From Apium graveolens (Eukaryota; Streptophyta; Magnoliopsida; Apiales; Apiaceae): DNA of 64,000 nt. Of this stretch, positions 1 through 10,910 are shown one piece after another. Each line of letters opens with the position of its first letter. Positions within the stretch are counted from its first letter, which is position 1. The notes under the pieces are model-generated. The model was given only the letters and a program-made list of their open reading frames with translations, was not told the DNA's origin and ran no database searches. Location of the stretch: NCBI RefSeq assembly GCF_009905375.1, contig NC_133657.1:67576907-67640906 (forward strand). Reading direction: 5' to 3'. Position numbers and translations under genes: made by a program.

Positions 1-1620
1 TGGTTTCAGGTTCTTTCTTTAAATCTGCTTCGCTTTTGTTCTGATGCATCAGACTTTATGATCAGTATTTACAGATATTACTCTCTTTGTGTAATCTGTG
101 CTTAATTGAAAATTGCTTAAGTACTGATTGTTGTCTAATTTGAATTTCTAAACTCTGATAGTGATATGACTGTTTCTGTGACTATTCAATCCTATGAGGA
201 TAACTGTGCTAGATGCTGACCTAGTAGTCTTTAATATACTAAAGATCCCATATTAGAAGTAATTATTTATGTGGAAATCTATTGACACAAGCAAATTTTG
301 ATATTGAGCTTAGTTAAGTTTACTTTGTCTATCTTATTACTAAGTCAAAAACTAGAATAATGCTTCTCATCTGTTAAGTTCTCATGTTAGTAAATCTGCT
401 GAATATACTAAGTGCTGATAAACCTCACTTATCAAAAGAAAATGGAAAATAACAAGGAAAAAAAATCCGGTACTCCTTTGAGATCTAGAGTACAAATATG
501 GAAGGGACGACCCAAGTGCATTGCTGGTATTAAGTAATATGCATCAGAAAAGCCAATAATTATTTTTCTTGGTGACTTTTCACACTCTATGATTATTGGA
601 GAAATACTCTGATAATAGCTTAAATTCTGATAAGCAGTCGTGACTCACTTACACTGAGAAGCCACTGTAAAATGGAATTTCAAAAGATGCACAAAATAAG
701 CACAAAACAGTTGAGGTGGACTCATGCATGAACTCATTCAATAGTAGGCTTCAGAATAATGACAGATTTTAAGTAAAGTTCTTAGTTATGCCTTATTTCT
801 AAGATGTACTGAAGTAAATCAGACTTTAATCTTTATCTAATATTTAGCTTACTGCACACACATACACTCCATATGAATGATGAAAATTACTCTGGTTATC
901 AATGTTGTTTTAGATGAACAGTTTATGTGTCAGATTGCATATATTCTGAGGACAGATTCTGATGAAAGTTCTGATGATTAAGTTCTGAAGAACCAAAATA
1001 AGAATTTGTATGAAGAATTATAGAGATAGGCATTCACATTTCGAGTTACGAAATCATGTTCTGATGACTTTTAAGTTCTGATATAAGTCTAAGTGCTGAT
1101 ATTAAATTCTGATTCTTTACTTGACTTATTTATGGTTTAAATCTGAAACAGTCTTATTTTAAATCAGAATATGTTCGGGTGAGATATTAATAGTCAATAC
1201 ACTTAGGGTTAGTGGTACACGTCCATGCACAGTAATGTTTACTTGTTTCTTGTGCGCATTAAACCCCGTTTTACACTTCCAATGGCTGTTTTTATTCTCC
1301 TCAGTCTAGGGAGACTAGGTAGAATTATTTCTACCTGTCAGCATTAAATTTCCCTTCCGTCTCCTGGCATTCTATTGCCTATATATAAACCAACACTTCA
1401 CTCCAGCCAGTACATCTCTACATTCCTCACAAACTCACTCTCATTTTATTCTTAACACCAAAATTGGCTGCATTTGGCTGGTTTTACAATTATGACGATG
1501 AGACTGTACATGTCTTTATAAATGGAATTCCAACTCCATACCCTATCGCCAACCTCCCTCACAACCTCTGGATTCAATTTCCAGAGGTTATTAAACGTGA
1601 TCTGTTGACAGTTCGCAGAG
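1..1620 (+). repeat. C1 post-pol region, copy A of a tandem duplication
   Basis: This stretch aligns almost base for base with 2430-4048 (about 3% difference by eye over the first 300 bases). It starts inside the last codons of a copia pol. The stop codon present in copy B (TAG at 2459-2461) reads TCG here, and the frame closes at 42-44. It continues through an AT-rich non-coding tract rich in TTCTGAT-type words, a TATA box (1380-1389) and the first part of a small ORF whose ATG has become TTG at 1464-1466. At about 1620 the small ORF is cut and joined to copia pol sequence. The left border lies outside the window. It is best read as one unit of a duplicated 3' end of a copia element. Confidence 0.8.
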
Positions 1621-1636
1621 TCTTCAAGTCAAGTAG

Positions 1637-2461
1637 AATGAAGAAGGCACTTTTATTTGTCAAACCAAGTACACCAGAAACTTGCTGAAGAAATTTGGAA
1701 TGCAAGATTGTTCAAGTGCATCCACCCCCATGGCCACTGCAACAAAAATGGATAAGGATACTGGTAAATCAGTAGATATTACTGATTACAGAGGTATGAT
1801 TGGCTCTTTACTCTATCTAACTGCTAGTAGACCTGATATCATGTACGCTACCTGTCTTTGTGCAAGATTTCAAGCAGATCCAAGAGAACCTCACTTAACA
1901 GCTGTGAAAAGAATCTTCAAGTATCTTAAGGGAACAGCTGATCTGGGATTGTGGTATCCCAGAGAATCAGATTTTAAACTAATAGGTTACTCATATGCAG
2001 ATTTTGCAGGTTGCAAAATTGACAGGAAAAGCACAAGTGGAAGCTTCCAATTTCTTGGAGGCAGATTGGTTTCTTGGTTTAGCAAGAAACAAAAGTCAAT
2101 CTCCACATCAACTGCAGAAGAAAAGTACATTGCTGCACGAAGCTGTTGTCCACAAATTCTTTGGATGAAGAATCTGTTACTTGATTATGTGTTAACATAT
2201 TTTAAAATCCCTATTTACTGTGATAATCAAAGTGCTATTGCTATGACAGGTAATCCAGTTCAACATTCAATGATAAAGCACATCAGCATTAGGTACCACT
2301 TCATAAGGGAACATGTTGATGAAGGTACAGTGGAATTGCACTTTGTTCCAACAGATCAACAACTAGCAGATATCTTCACAAAACCACTGTGTGAAGCTAC
2401 TTTTACAAGATTGGTAAATGAACTTGGAATGGTTTCAGGTTCTTTCTCTAAATCTGCTTAG
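1637..2461 (+). pseudogene. C1 copia pol C-terminus: end of reverse transcriptase and RNase H
   Basis: This encodes the last ~270 residues of a Ty1/copia polyprotein. The order is the RT tail, a segment like the copia RT-RNase H linker (SRPDIMYATCLCARFQ), then RNase H with YADFAGC, STAEEKY, YCDNQSA and LADIFTKPL, which mark the usual acidic-site blocks. RNase H removes the RNA strand from the RNA:DNA hybrid during reverse transcription. The frame is open from 1637; a TAG at 1634-1636 lies just upstream, and homology appears to extend to about 1621, where the sequence switches abruptly from the duplicated post-pol region. Gag, protease, integrase and the RT core are missing, so it is a fragment and not a working gene. 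The family call is certain; the lineage is not. Confidence 0.9.
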
Positions 2462-4048
2462 CTTTTGTTCTGATGCATCAGACTTTATGATCAGTATTTA
2501 CAGATATTACTCTCTTTGTGTATTCTGTGCTTAATTGAAAATTGCTTAAGTACTGATTGTTGTCTGATGTGAATTTCTAAACTCTGATAGTGATATGACT
2601 GTTTCTGTGACTATTCAATCCTATGAGGATGACTGTGCTAGATGCTGACCTAGTAGTCTTTAATATACTAAAGATCCCATGTTAGAAGTAATTATTTATG
2701 TGGAAATCTATTGACACAAGCAAATTATGATATTGTGCTTAGTTAAGTTTACTTTGTCTATCTTATTACTAAGTCAAAAACTAGAATAATGCTTCTCATC
2801 TGTTAAGTTCTCATGTTAGTAAATCTATTGAATATACTAAGTGCTGATAAACCTCACTTATCAAAAGAAAAAGGAAAATAACAAGGAATAAAATATGGTA
2901 CTCCTTTGAGATCTATAGTACAATTGTGGAAGTGACGACCTAAGTGCATTGCTGGTATTAAGTAATATGCATCAGAAAAGCAAATAGTTATTTTTCTTGG
3001 TGACTTTTCACACTCTATGATTACTGGAGAAATACTCTGATAATAGCATAAATTCTGATAAGCAGTCGTGACTCACTTACACTAAGAAGCCACTGTAAAA
3101 TGGAATTTCAAAAGATGCACAAAATAAGCACAAAATAGTTGAGGTGGACTCATGCATGAACTCATTCAATAGTAGGCTTCAGAATAATGACAGATTTTAA
3201 GTAAAGTTCTTAGTTATGCCTTATTTCTAAGATGTACTTAAGTGAATCAGACTTTACTCTTTGTCTGATATTTAGCTTAATGCACATACTTACACTCCAT
3301 GTGAATGATGAAAATTACTGTGGTGATCAATGTTGTTTTAGATGAACAGTTTATGTGTCAGATTGCATACATTCTGAGGACAGGTTCTGATGAAAGTTCT
3401 GATGATTAAGTTCTGAAGAACCAAAATCAGAATTTGTGTGAAGAATTATAGAGATAGGCATTCACTTTTCGAGTTAAGAAATCATGTTCTGATAACTGTT
3501 AAGTTTTGATATAAGTCTAAGTTCTGATATTAAATTTTGATTCTTTACTTGACTTATTTATGGTTTAAATCCGAAACAGTCCCATTTTACATCAGAATAT
3601 GTTAGGGTGAGATATTAACAGTCACTACAATTAAGGTTAGTGGTACAAGTCCATGCCAAGTAATGTTTACTTATTTCTTGTGCGCATTAAACCCCGTTTT
3701 ACACTTCCAATGGCTGTTTTTATTCTCCTCAGTCTGGGGAGATGAGGTAGAATTATTTCTACCTGTCAGCATTAAATTTCCCTTGCGTCTCCTGGCATTA
3801 TATTGCCTATATATAAACCAACACTTCACTGCAGCCAACACATCTCTACATTCCTCACAAACTCACTCTCATTTTATTCTTAACACCAAAAATGGCTGCG
3901 TTTGGCTGGTTTTACAATTATGGCGATGAGACTGTACATGTCTTTATAAATGGAATTCCAATTCCATACCCTATCGCCAACATCCCTCACAACCTCTGGA
4001 TTTAATTTCCAGAGGTTATTAAACGTGATCTGTTGATAGTTCGCAGAG
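2430..4048 (+). repeat. C1 post-pol region, copy B of the tandem duplication
   Basis: This is the second copy of the segment at 1-1620. It begins within the last codons of pol and runs through about 1.3 kb of non-coding AT-rich DNA to a TATA box and the start of a small ORF. Unlike copy A it continues into the rest of that ORF and a 3'-UTR-like region (to ~4300), so copy B is the less disturbed unit. No TG...CA LTR boundary or primer-binding site was found inside it, so I do not call it an LTR. Confidence 0.8.
3808..3891 (+). promoter_or_regulatory. Putative TATA promoter and 5' UTR of the C1 mini-gene
   Basis: A TATATATAAA box at 3808-3817 is followed by about 75 bases of C/A/T-rich leader without an ATG, ending directly at the ATG of the small ORF at 3892. 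The same arrangement is kept in copy A (TATA at 1380-1389). Its spacing resembles a plant core promoter. Activity is not shown by sequence alone. Confidence 0.45.
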
Positions 4049-4131
4049 AACTACATCTCCGTCGTCTTCGACAGCATGAGCGAATTATACGACTCGCTGT
4101 TCTTTTTGTTGAGAGCAGGAAGAAGAAATAG
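3892..4131 (+). pseudogene. C1 small post-pol ORF (79 codons), one nonsense change
   Basis: I do not recognise this protein. It starts MAAFGWFYNYGDETVHVFIN, has a Pro/Ile-rich middle and ends in an Arg/Lys-rich, probably helical segment finishing SRKKK before TAG at 4129-4131. One in-frame TAA interrupts it at 4003-4005. Copy A has CAA at the matching position, so this is a direct C-to-T nonsense change. A TATA box sits about 75 bases upstream, and a 3'-UTR-like stretch with AATATATTAATGAAA (about 4270) follows. It lies between pol and a gene on the opposite strand, a place where some plant retrotransposons carry extra ORFs. It may be an element-encoded mini-gene or a captured host exon. Confidence 0.45.
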
Positions 4132-4683
4132 TTTCTGCTCCCTATTTCTCTTCACCGTCAGCTTTGTCAGGCTTCTTAGCTTAGGACAATAGTTGTTGTT
4201 GTTAGGATTTGTAGCTTAGGACAATCTTATAATGTTGTACTGTAATTTAAATTTCATGAATGTATTTTCTCAATATATTAATGAAATTTTCTATTTTTGC
4301 AAGATTTGGTCTCTGAGTTGTTTGGAATTTTGATACATTTTTAAATCCTGATTTATCCATATTCTGATGACCATTTTATTTCTGATACAAATCAAGTTCT
4401 GATTCTGACGTGGCAGTACCTGTTTACTTGATTTATTTTTTAGTCATTCTCTCACTTAGTGTATTTTTACAGAATATTGGTTTCGCAGTGAAAATGATTT
4501 AATAAGTGGGAACAGTTTAAATTTTAAATTCAAACTGAACTACCTAAATTAATGGGATTACTTGGTAAATGGAACGGTTTTTCCTTGAAAAACTGCATGT
4601 GATAAGTAATGATTACTGTTTCCCATGCCCATTAATTATTTTTTACTGCTGCATGTCTGACAGGTGTCCAACGATTACTTTTT
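4132..4683. other. C1 intergenic region between two convergent ORFs
   Basis: No ORF is supported here. It holds a duplicated 14-base word (TAGCTTAGGACAAT, near 4177 and 4213), a polyadenylation-like stretch near 4270, and further TTCTGAT words (near 4362-4405) like those in the post-pol region. The mini-gene ends into it from the left and the minus-strand gene from the right, so it would serve as a convergent 3' region. Confidence 0.4.
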
Positions 4684-7174
4684 CTACCGTGTATAAGTAA
4701 AAGAGAGAGAAGATTCTTCTCTTCCGAATTCACCTTCTTCCAAATCTTGCAGCAACTCCTTGTCATAGACACGATCCCTTTCTGAAGTGAAACTAGCTGG
4801 TCTAACTGGTTGAACTCCAACTGACTTTAGCTTATTCTTCAACTAATTGTACCTTTTAATGTTCTTTTCACAATAAGCTTGAATCAGATCAGCAGCTTTA
4901 GTTTTCAACTCAGATGAGTATCCAGCAGTTCTTAAGTGATGTTCCATTCAGACAAGATGCTTAGATGAGTAGTCTTTAAGAGATTGTGAATCGAGATGGA
5001 AGATTTGAAGACAGTCAGACTTAAAGAATCTTACTTGAAAGGGTAAGTTGACCACTTAAGGACTAGCCCTATTAGCAAACTCTTTTAGCCTTTCACGAAG
5101 GACTTCATTCAATTCTGAGCTTCTTTTGACTTTGTTGAGAAGAACCCAAATCTCTGCTAAAGAACAATTCTCAAACAGATGAAGTGATACCTTGAAAGAT
5201 CCTTCACTCTGAAAATATACAAATATGCTCATTTTATTTAATGATCTGTCAAAAGCAGCTGAGATCCTTGAGATTTCAGTCTTAATAGCATTCATATACA
5301 CGTCATTGTTTGGATTAGAAATTTCCAGCCTGTCGAGAAGATGTAGAAACTCCCTATCATTGTTCATGCTTAGTTGAGGTATATCAATAACTCTTCTTGC
5401 TTCATCCCATTTTACACCAATCTTTAGATTGACATCTCTTCTTCTTGCTTCAGCTTTAATGTCATGAAGACGTTGCTTTTCAAGAGTTTATGTTCTTTGG
5501 ATTTCTTTCTTCATATCAATGATCTGAGATATCTTTTTAAGTTCAGCTTCTTTTCTCTTCAACTCTGACTGCTGTTGCTGGAACTCTTTCTCAAAAATAG
5601 GATCCACTTGAGCTTCATTTTCCCATTCTTCAAAATTACTTTCCTCCTCAGCTTCAAAGATACCAGCTTTATCTTCCAAGACTGGTTCAGTGGGAACATC
5701 AAGAATATCGAAGTCATCTTGTTCTCCACTATAGTAGACATCATTAGCCTTCCTTGTCTCTCCAGCAGAAGAATCATTTTCTTTTCCTTTTGCACTTCTC
5801 CCCTGCTTCTCCCCCTTAGTTGAGGAATCCTCTACAGATTTCCCTTTAGACCCTTTATGACCTCCATTATCTCCAGAGCCCGAGCCTCCACCAGAAGGCC
5901 CTTCAAAGAAGGTCATTTGCTCTTCATTAGGGCATTGAGAATTTTTAATCATAAAATACAAGTGCTTCATCCCTTCATTGAGATGTTCCATACCCTTTTC
6001 TATCTTTAGGAATCTGGAAGTGTCCAGTGAATGGTTCATTTCAACCAGGTTTTCAAGAGAATTCATTATAGTATGGAGAGAGCAGAAGTTTGCAATATCT
6101 TTGGCTGATAAAGTTGGAGATCCTGAATGGAGTTAAGCTTTGGTATCACAGTGGTCTTCAAATCTGAGATATCATTCCTGATGAATGCCATCTGATTGTT
6201 GACAGAGGTGGAAGAAGAAGACCGTTCAACCACTTATGCTTTGAATGTTTGAGCCTTAGCCTGACTTTTAGCAAGTTGTTCTTTCAGAGTAGCAATCTGA
6301 GCTAACATGTTTTCAGTGTTTGTGTCTGTGTGTGCGCTCACCTGAATATCTCTCGTTTTTTATTCACTCATCTCACGTGCTTGTGTTTCTCTCAATATAA
6401 TTGCTCGTGAGGAGCCATCCTGTTGCCTCCAGATAAATCTGTGAGTGGAGAATCCCGTGAGGGAGCCAGAGGTGTTGGATCTGTTAGGGGAGAAAATGAC
6501 TCTATTAGAGGTGGCTGAGAGTCAGATTTTCCCTCTGAAGCATGTGACTGCTCTTCTGCCGTAACTATGGCAGGCACTGTAACAGACTCAATGTGCACTC
6601 CTCTCTCTTTGTCCTGAGTGTCATCTATTGGTATGTATGCTTCCATTGTGAGTAATGGAAGTGTGCTTGACTCAGTACAAGATGCCATGGCCCTATGGCA
6701 AATTTCAATAGATTCATCCTGTTGAGAGAATATCTCTAGTAAATGTTCAGAGGCCATTTCAAAGTCCATGTCCTATTGGGAGGACAAGGATGGGCTTTCA
6801 GATGCCTCAGTAAATGTTCTTCTCTTCTTGGGAGGAGGCAGAGCTGAGGGTTCATTCACTTCTAAAAACACACTACTTCCAACTAACATTCTCGGTAACA
6901 TTTTTGACAGTGGGGGAGAGTTTGAGATATGTTGTGACTCTGTGTTTGGCTCTATGACCTGGGATTGAAACTGTGGTTCTACAACTTCATGGTCAGCCCT
7001 ATCAACCAATGGGGGTCTTACATCAGAAGTAGGAATAGGTTGAGAGTGAGGAATTATTACCTGCAGTGGTAGAGCATCTAATGTTTATGCCTGGGTGGCT
7101 TGAACCACTGGAGGTTGAGTTTGCTGTTCATGACCGGGAAGATTAAAAATTGGTAAAGGAATGAAGGTGGCCAT
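4684..7174 (-). pseudogene. C1 antisense additional ORF (~830 codons, broken)
   Basis: This is a long degraded gene on the strand opposite to the copia pol, and I do not recognise a named family. It can be followed from an ATG at 7174 (MATFIPLPIFNLPGHEQ) to a TAG at 4684-4686 through three reading frames, with shifts near 6420 and 6110. Visible parts in order are a Pro/Ser-rich N-terminus with a basic PPPKKRR patch (about 6800), an acidic Ser/Thr-rich region, a coiled-coil-like segment (AQIATLKEQLAKSQAKAQ, about 6250-6300), a Gly/Ser/Lys-rich linker, a Glu/Gln/Lys-rich helix (about 5490-5600) and a helical C-terminal domain (5056-5367 and on to 4684). About eight in-frame stops all fit CAA, CAG or CGA changed to stop. 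It could be the extra antisense ORF known from some plant LTR elements, or a captured host gene. Confidence 0.55.
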
Positions 7175-7199
7175 GAAAGAAGATACTGCAGAGCTGGAT

Positions 7200-9065
7200 G
7201 GTGATGATTTTAATCTGAGTCCTACAAATTACAAAATATTAGTTTAGTTCGTAAAAATTATTTCGAAGCGAAAAATAATTGATTATTGTAAAAGTCGTAT
7301 TGATGTGCGGGTTACGGATTTGATTTGGTTTTGATTATGATGTCGATTATATTTCGACGGGAAGTCTGATAAATAGAGGAGACGCTGTCCGATTTTCGAG
7401 AAATGGATTTCAAAAATAAGAAAATGTATCCTGTAATTATCGGGTATATCAGTTGAATATATAATATTATATTATATTTATAAAAATATTTTATGAAAAC
7501 TATTTTCGTATCAAGATAAAATATTTTTGAAATCTGTTATGTGTAATAAGTAAATAAGGGATGTCACTCGGTGAAATATTTTACCAAAAAGAGTCCAATG
7601 ACCTTATTTCCTATAATAACGATTATACATAATTTCTAAAATTTACTACCGAACCGAATTTCAGGTATGTGAGCCCTGTCTGTTTGGGTGTTGAGATAGT
7701 TTGTATAATACGAGTTAGGTTATGAAATCGTACGGGTAGAATTGTTAGTGAGGTTATGTTAATCAGAAACGACCGCCTAATTAAGGGTATTTCGATTCTG
7801 TAGGATTCGGTCGAAAGACCCAAGTCCCGAAGTCGGTTTAAAGATAACCTAGCGTTCGGTAGGAAAAGTTCTGTAAGATGCAAATTGCTTAAGACGATAA
7901 GAATCGGACGTTGGATAAGAATGGAATGGAATAGTATAGAGTATCCGGCTTCTTGCTGGAGCAGCATATTAAAGTAGAAAGATAGTGAGATCATGAGACG
8001 TCAGACTAAGATGACCGTGTTATTGCTAAATACAAAAGTTAAGTATTCTCAAACTTTCTTGTGATATATTGTAAGTATTTCTTCCGTATTCTAAATTCAG
8101 AATAGTTAAAAGTTTTACATTTTGCTACATTACTCTTAATTATGCAAATACCTTTTGTTATTGTTTCATATTATTATTGATTGATCTCTTGAGCAAATAC
8201 CTATTATTCCGGGTTATTTGCAAACCCTGAATCGGGATATTTTGAACTCAAAATGATATAACATCAAAAGACTCTACGGACTTGATGGTTACGATGAGGG
8301 CTAGGAATGAGCTGGACCCTAAGGGCCAGAGATGGCTGGACCCTTTATTTATGGAGGCAAAAAATGGGCCTGGGTACCTTAATATACATGGGTTTATGCG
8401 GTTGGGAATAGGTCCGTACTATACCTGACCGATCAGCAAGTTATAATACCGTGTTGATTCTAGTATGCAGTCTAATTTATTGTTGATCTCCATTAACGAC
8501 ATTCTTTCTTGAAAAGTTTTATGATTACAAAACCAGACAAAGAATTAATTCAGGTAATGAATCAGTGAACTGCTCGTTGCTTTTGATATATGACTGAGGG
8601 CTAATAAAGGCCAATATTTTATTCGCTTAATTACTTCAAATAAATAAAAATATTTATAAATTATTTAAAGATTGTTTCCAGAAAATTGTTTGGATATTAA
8701 TACCGGGAAATCAGTTATGTTACTTGCTGGGCATTTTTTGCTCACTCTTGCTTTGTAAATTCTTATATTCAGTTTCGAATGAGGATTAAAGTGAATAGCT
8801 CTTAGTAGACAGTGAAATTGGAGAAATCCTAGCTACAAGAGGATGGAGATGTTAGAATGATTAAGACAAGGGAATTATTGAAGAGGTAATAAATTTGTAT
8901 TTAGTTGATATAAATTTTTGAAGGTTAGATTCTTGTTTCATACCATAACCTGTAAACGATCCGGATTTGAGGGGTAATCTATATATTTGTTTGAATATAT
9001 AGGTCTATATTATTTAAAGTTATTTGGTGACACCCAATCCTAACCCCGAATTTGGGGATGTTACA
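7200..9065 (+). mobile_element. F1: 5'-truncated chromovirus-type LTR
   Basis: From about 7200 the sequence is a diverged relative of the G2 LTR (15500-17298). The shared words GAGTCCTA, CGACGGG, GATAAA-AGAGGAG and CCTGTAATTATCGG occur in the same order. It ends at 9065 with CCCCGAATTTGGGGATGTTACA, the same type of 3' LTR end as G1, G2, G4 and F2. No primer-binding site follows. The 5' third of the LTR is missing, its place being taken by the C1 antisense ORF. At 8728-8744 it has the TGGGC-loop-GCTCA hairpin, then a CAG at 8770-8772 and an ATG at 8779, which opens only eight codons (MRIKVNSS). Confidence 0.7.
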
Positions 9066-10169
9066 TATTCCCTAACTTTTTTTAGACATATTGTAAGTGC
9101 CCTGATCAATTCTTGTTTTATATTGCAAGTGCTTTGAATATGAGTAAGTTATATCATACATCAGCATGTGATAGTTGAGTTTCTTAACCCTAAACCCTGA
9201 CCAGATCATTTGATACTTGAACTATAAGCCTTATTCATTGTAAACAATTGATTGTTGAACCACCCAAATACGATGCTACTCCACAAATACATCCATGCTA
9301 AATACCAAACAATAAAACATAACTTCTTGAACATACAGGAACTCATGTATTCTATAATACCTTGTAACTTTAAAGAACTAAACCTTGCGTAACCATTACA
9401 CCATTGGTCATCTATTACCTGATTCTTCAACAGGATTGAAGACATTCTTCATACTTACATTGATATACCTTTATGATACTCATGAATTACATTATGCTTT
9501 GGGACAAATGTCTTATCAATGGTAATTATGATTCTGTTTTATTGAATTATATTGTTTATCATATTGAATTATTATAGAATTGGATGGTTTTCTAAATGTG
9601 GACCAGATTCATGGTCAGACCATATTCGTGGTCGTATTAGGCCAATATATTCCTTGGATCCAGTATAGAGAGTAGAGCTGTGTGCCTTGTTCGGGGTTAG
9701 TGTGTGACTGATCAGCAGCCTAACCTTGGTTTTTAAAATTAAAAGTGAATATCCAATTCTAATAATTGCTTAACAAGAAACTTGATTCCTCTGAATCATT
9801 TCAGTTGATCATTGTTTAACTTCAGTTATTGTTATTATGACTTGTTGAGCTAGTTAGCTCACTCTTGGGAATCGTTTTATGTTCTTTTCCAGTTAAAGTT
9901 AGATCGAGCTACGAGAAGCTTTATGCTTTAGTTTTGAATTTTGCAAGATTGTAAAGATGTTTTATTATCAGTTCTAAGTTAAACTAGTTGGGATTTGGTA
10001 AAAAGTAATGTAAACTAAGGTTGTGGCTTGTTTCGGACTTTAACCTGTTGCGATCTGTTGTTGTGTAAAGTAGGGTCATTGCATATAATATGTCATATAA
10101 AGGTTTATATATTGTGTGTGTGTGTGTTATGAACCCCAAACTTCTGACCCGGGTTTGGAGGGTGTCACA
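9066..10169 (+). mobile_element. F2: 3' part of a second chromovirus-type LTR
   Basis: The segment ends at 10169 with GACCCGGGTTTGGAGGGTGTCACA and is followed at once by a tRNA-Met primer-binding site, so this is the 3' end of a 5' LTR. A perfect 6-bp hairpin (TGAGCT-agtt-AGCTCA, about 9846-9861) precedes a pyrimidine-rich stretch and a CAG at 9890-9892. The expected ATG after it is lost. The 5' end of this LTR is missing, and its join to F1 at 9065/9066 is approximate. Confidence 0.65.
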
Positions 10170-10173
10170 GGTT

Positions 10174-10188
10174 TGGTATCAGAGCTAC
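10174..10188 (+). other. F2 primer-binding site (tRNA-Met type)
   Basis: TGGTATCAGAGCTAC lies four bases after the LTR end. This is the usual complement of the 3' end of plant initiator tRNA-Met, used to start minus-strand cDNA. Confidence 0.85.
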
Positions 10189-10361
10189 AGGTTATAAGTC
10201 ACTGAAACAAGCCTAGATTGTTGGGTTTGGGTAGAGGGTTAGGATTAGAGATAAGAGATAGAAAGATAGAACTCTGAGAGGTTCAGTGTGACTTAATAGT
10301 AGGTTTTTGGTATGATCCGTGTTGTGATATGAGATTCTTATCCTCTGGTGTTGATTTTCAG

Positions 10362-10910
10362 ATAAAAGCGATGACATAGCCTATTATCCCGGTAAAATCT
10401 GATCATCCAGAGCCTTCTGTTCGTGGACCATCATCCCTATCCAGATCTGACCCAAACCATGTTCTTCCACCACCGGTGTTAGTTATATTACTTCCTGTTG
10501 TGACAGCTGCACTTCTTCAAGCTATACCACCACCCCCGATGTGAGACCACTTATTCGAGGACCCCCATATGTTGATTCTGGTTCTACCAGACATTTTATT
10601 ACGAGTGCATCTTTTCAGTTTACCCCACGCCCTGTTCCATATCATGTGTTTGAGGCCTATTTAATGGAGCGACAGACCCTGTTGGGGCAGATTCGAAAGC
10701 TACAACATATCATGAGTATCAGAGATGTTAGGAGATGCGAGGGAGCTTTGGGATATGATTCATGTGTTCCGGAGGATAGCTGCTTCCAGGTTACATGAAA
10801 CTACTTGTGAGTATGCCACCCCTCATTATCTTGTGAACTGGGCCAGATAGGTTTTGGAGAAGCTTGAGGAGATTGGAGATCCAGAGTTTCCTTGGAGCTA
10901 GATGATGGTG
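10362..10910 (+). pseudogene. F2 pre-gag leader ORF, broken
   Basis: A Pro-rich N-terminal part (from ATG at about 10371, interrupted at once by a TAG that looks like a former CAG) is followed, after a frameshift near 10540, by a helical, charged region (PYHVFEAYLMERQTLLGQIR). A second frameshift near 10730 leads to a segment ending about 10905. A good acceptor-like TTGATTTTCAG precedes it at 10361. It lies between the primer-binding site and where gag should be, as do the leader ORFs of G1, G3 and G4. Its function is unknown. The helical region suggests a structural or oligomerising protein, which is only inference. Confidence 0.5.

Noticed and set aside
2430..4300. Copy B of the C1 post-pol region as a 3' LTR
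   Set aside because: The repeat starts inside pol codons, no TG...CA borders or primer site occur, and an antisense gene follows.
9186..9200. CCCTAAACCCTGA as an interstitial telomere repeat
   Set aside because: Only one and a half units of the plant telomere motif; expected by chance in AT-rich DNA.
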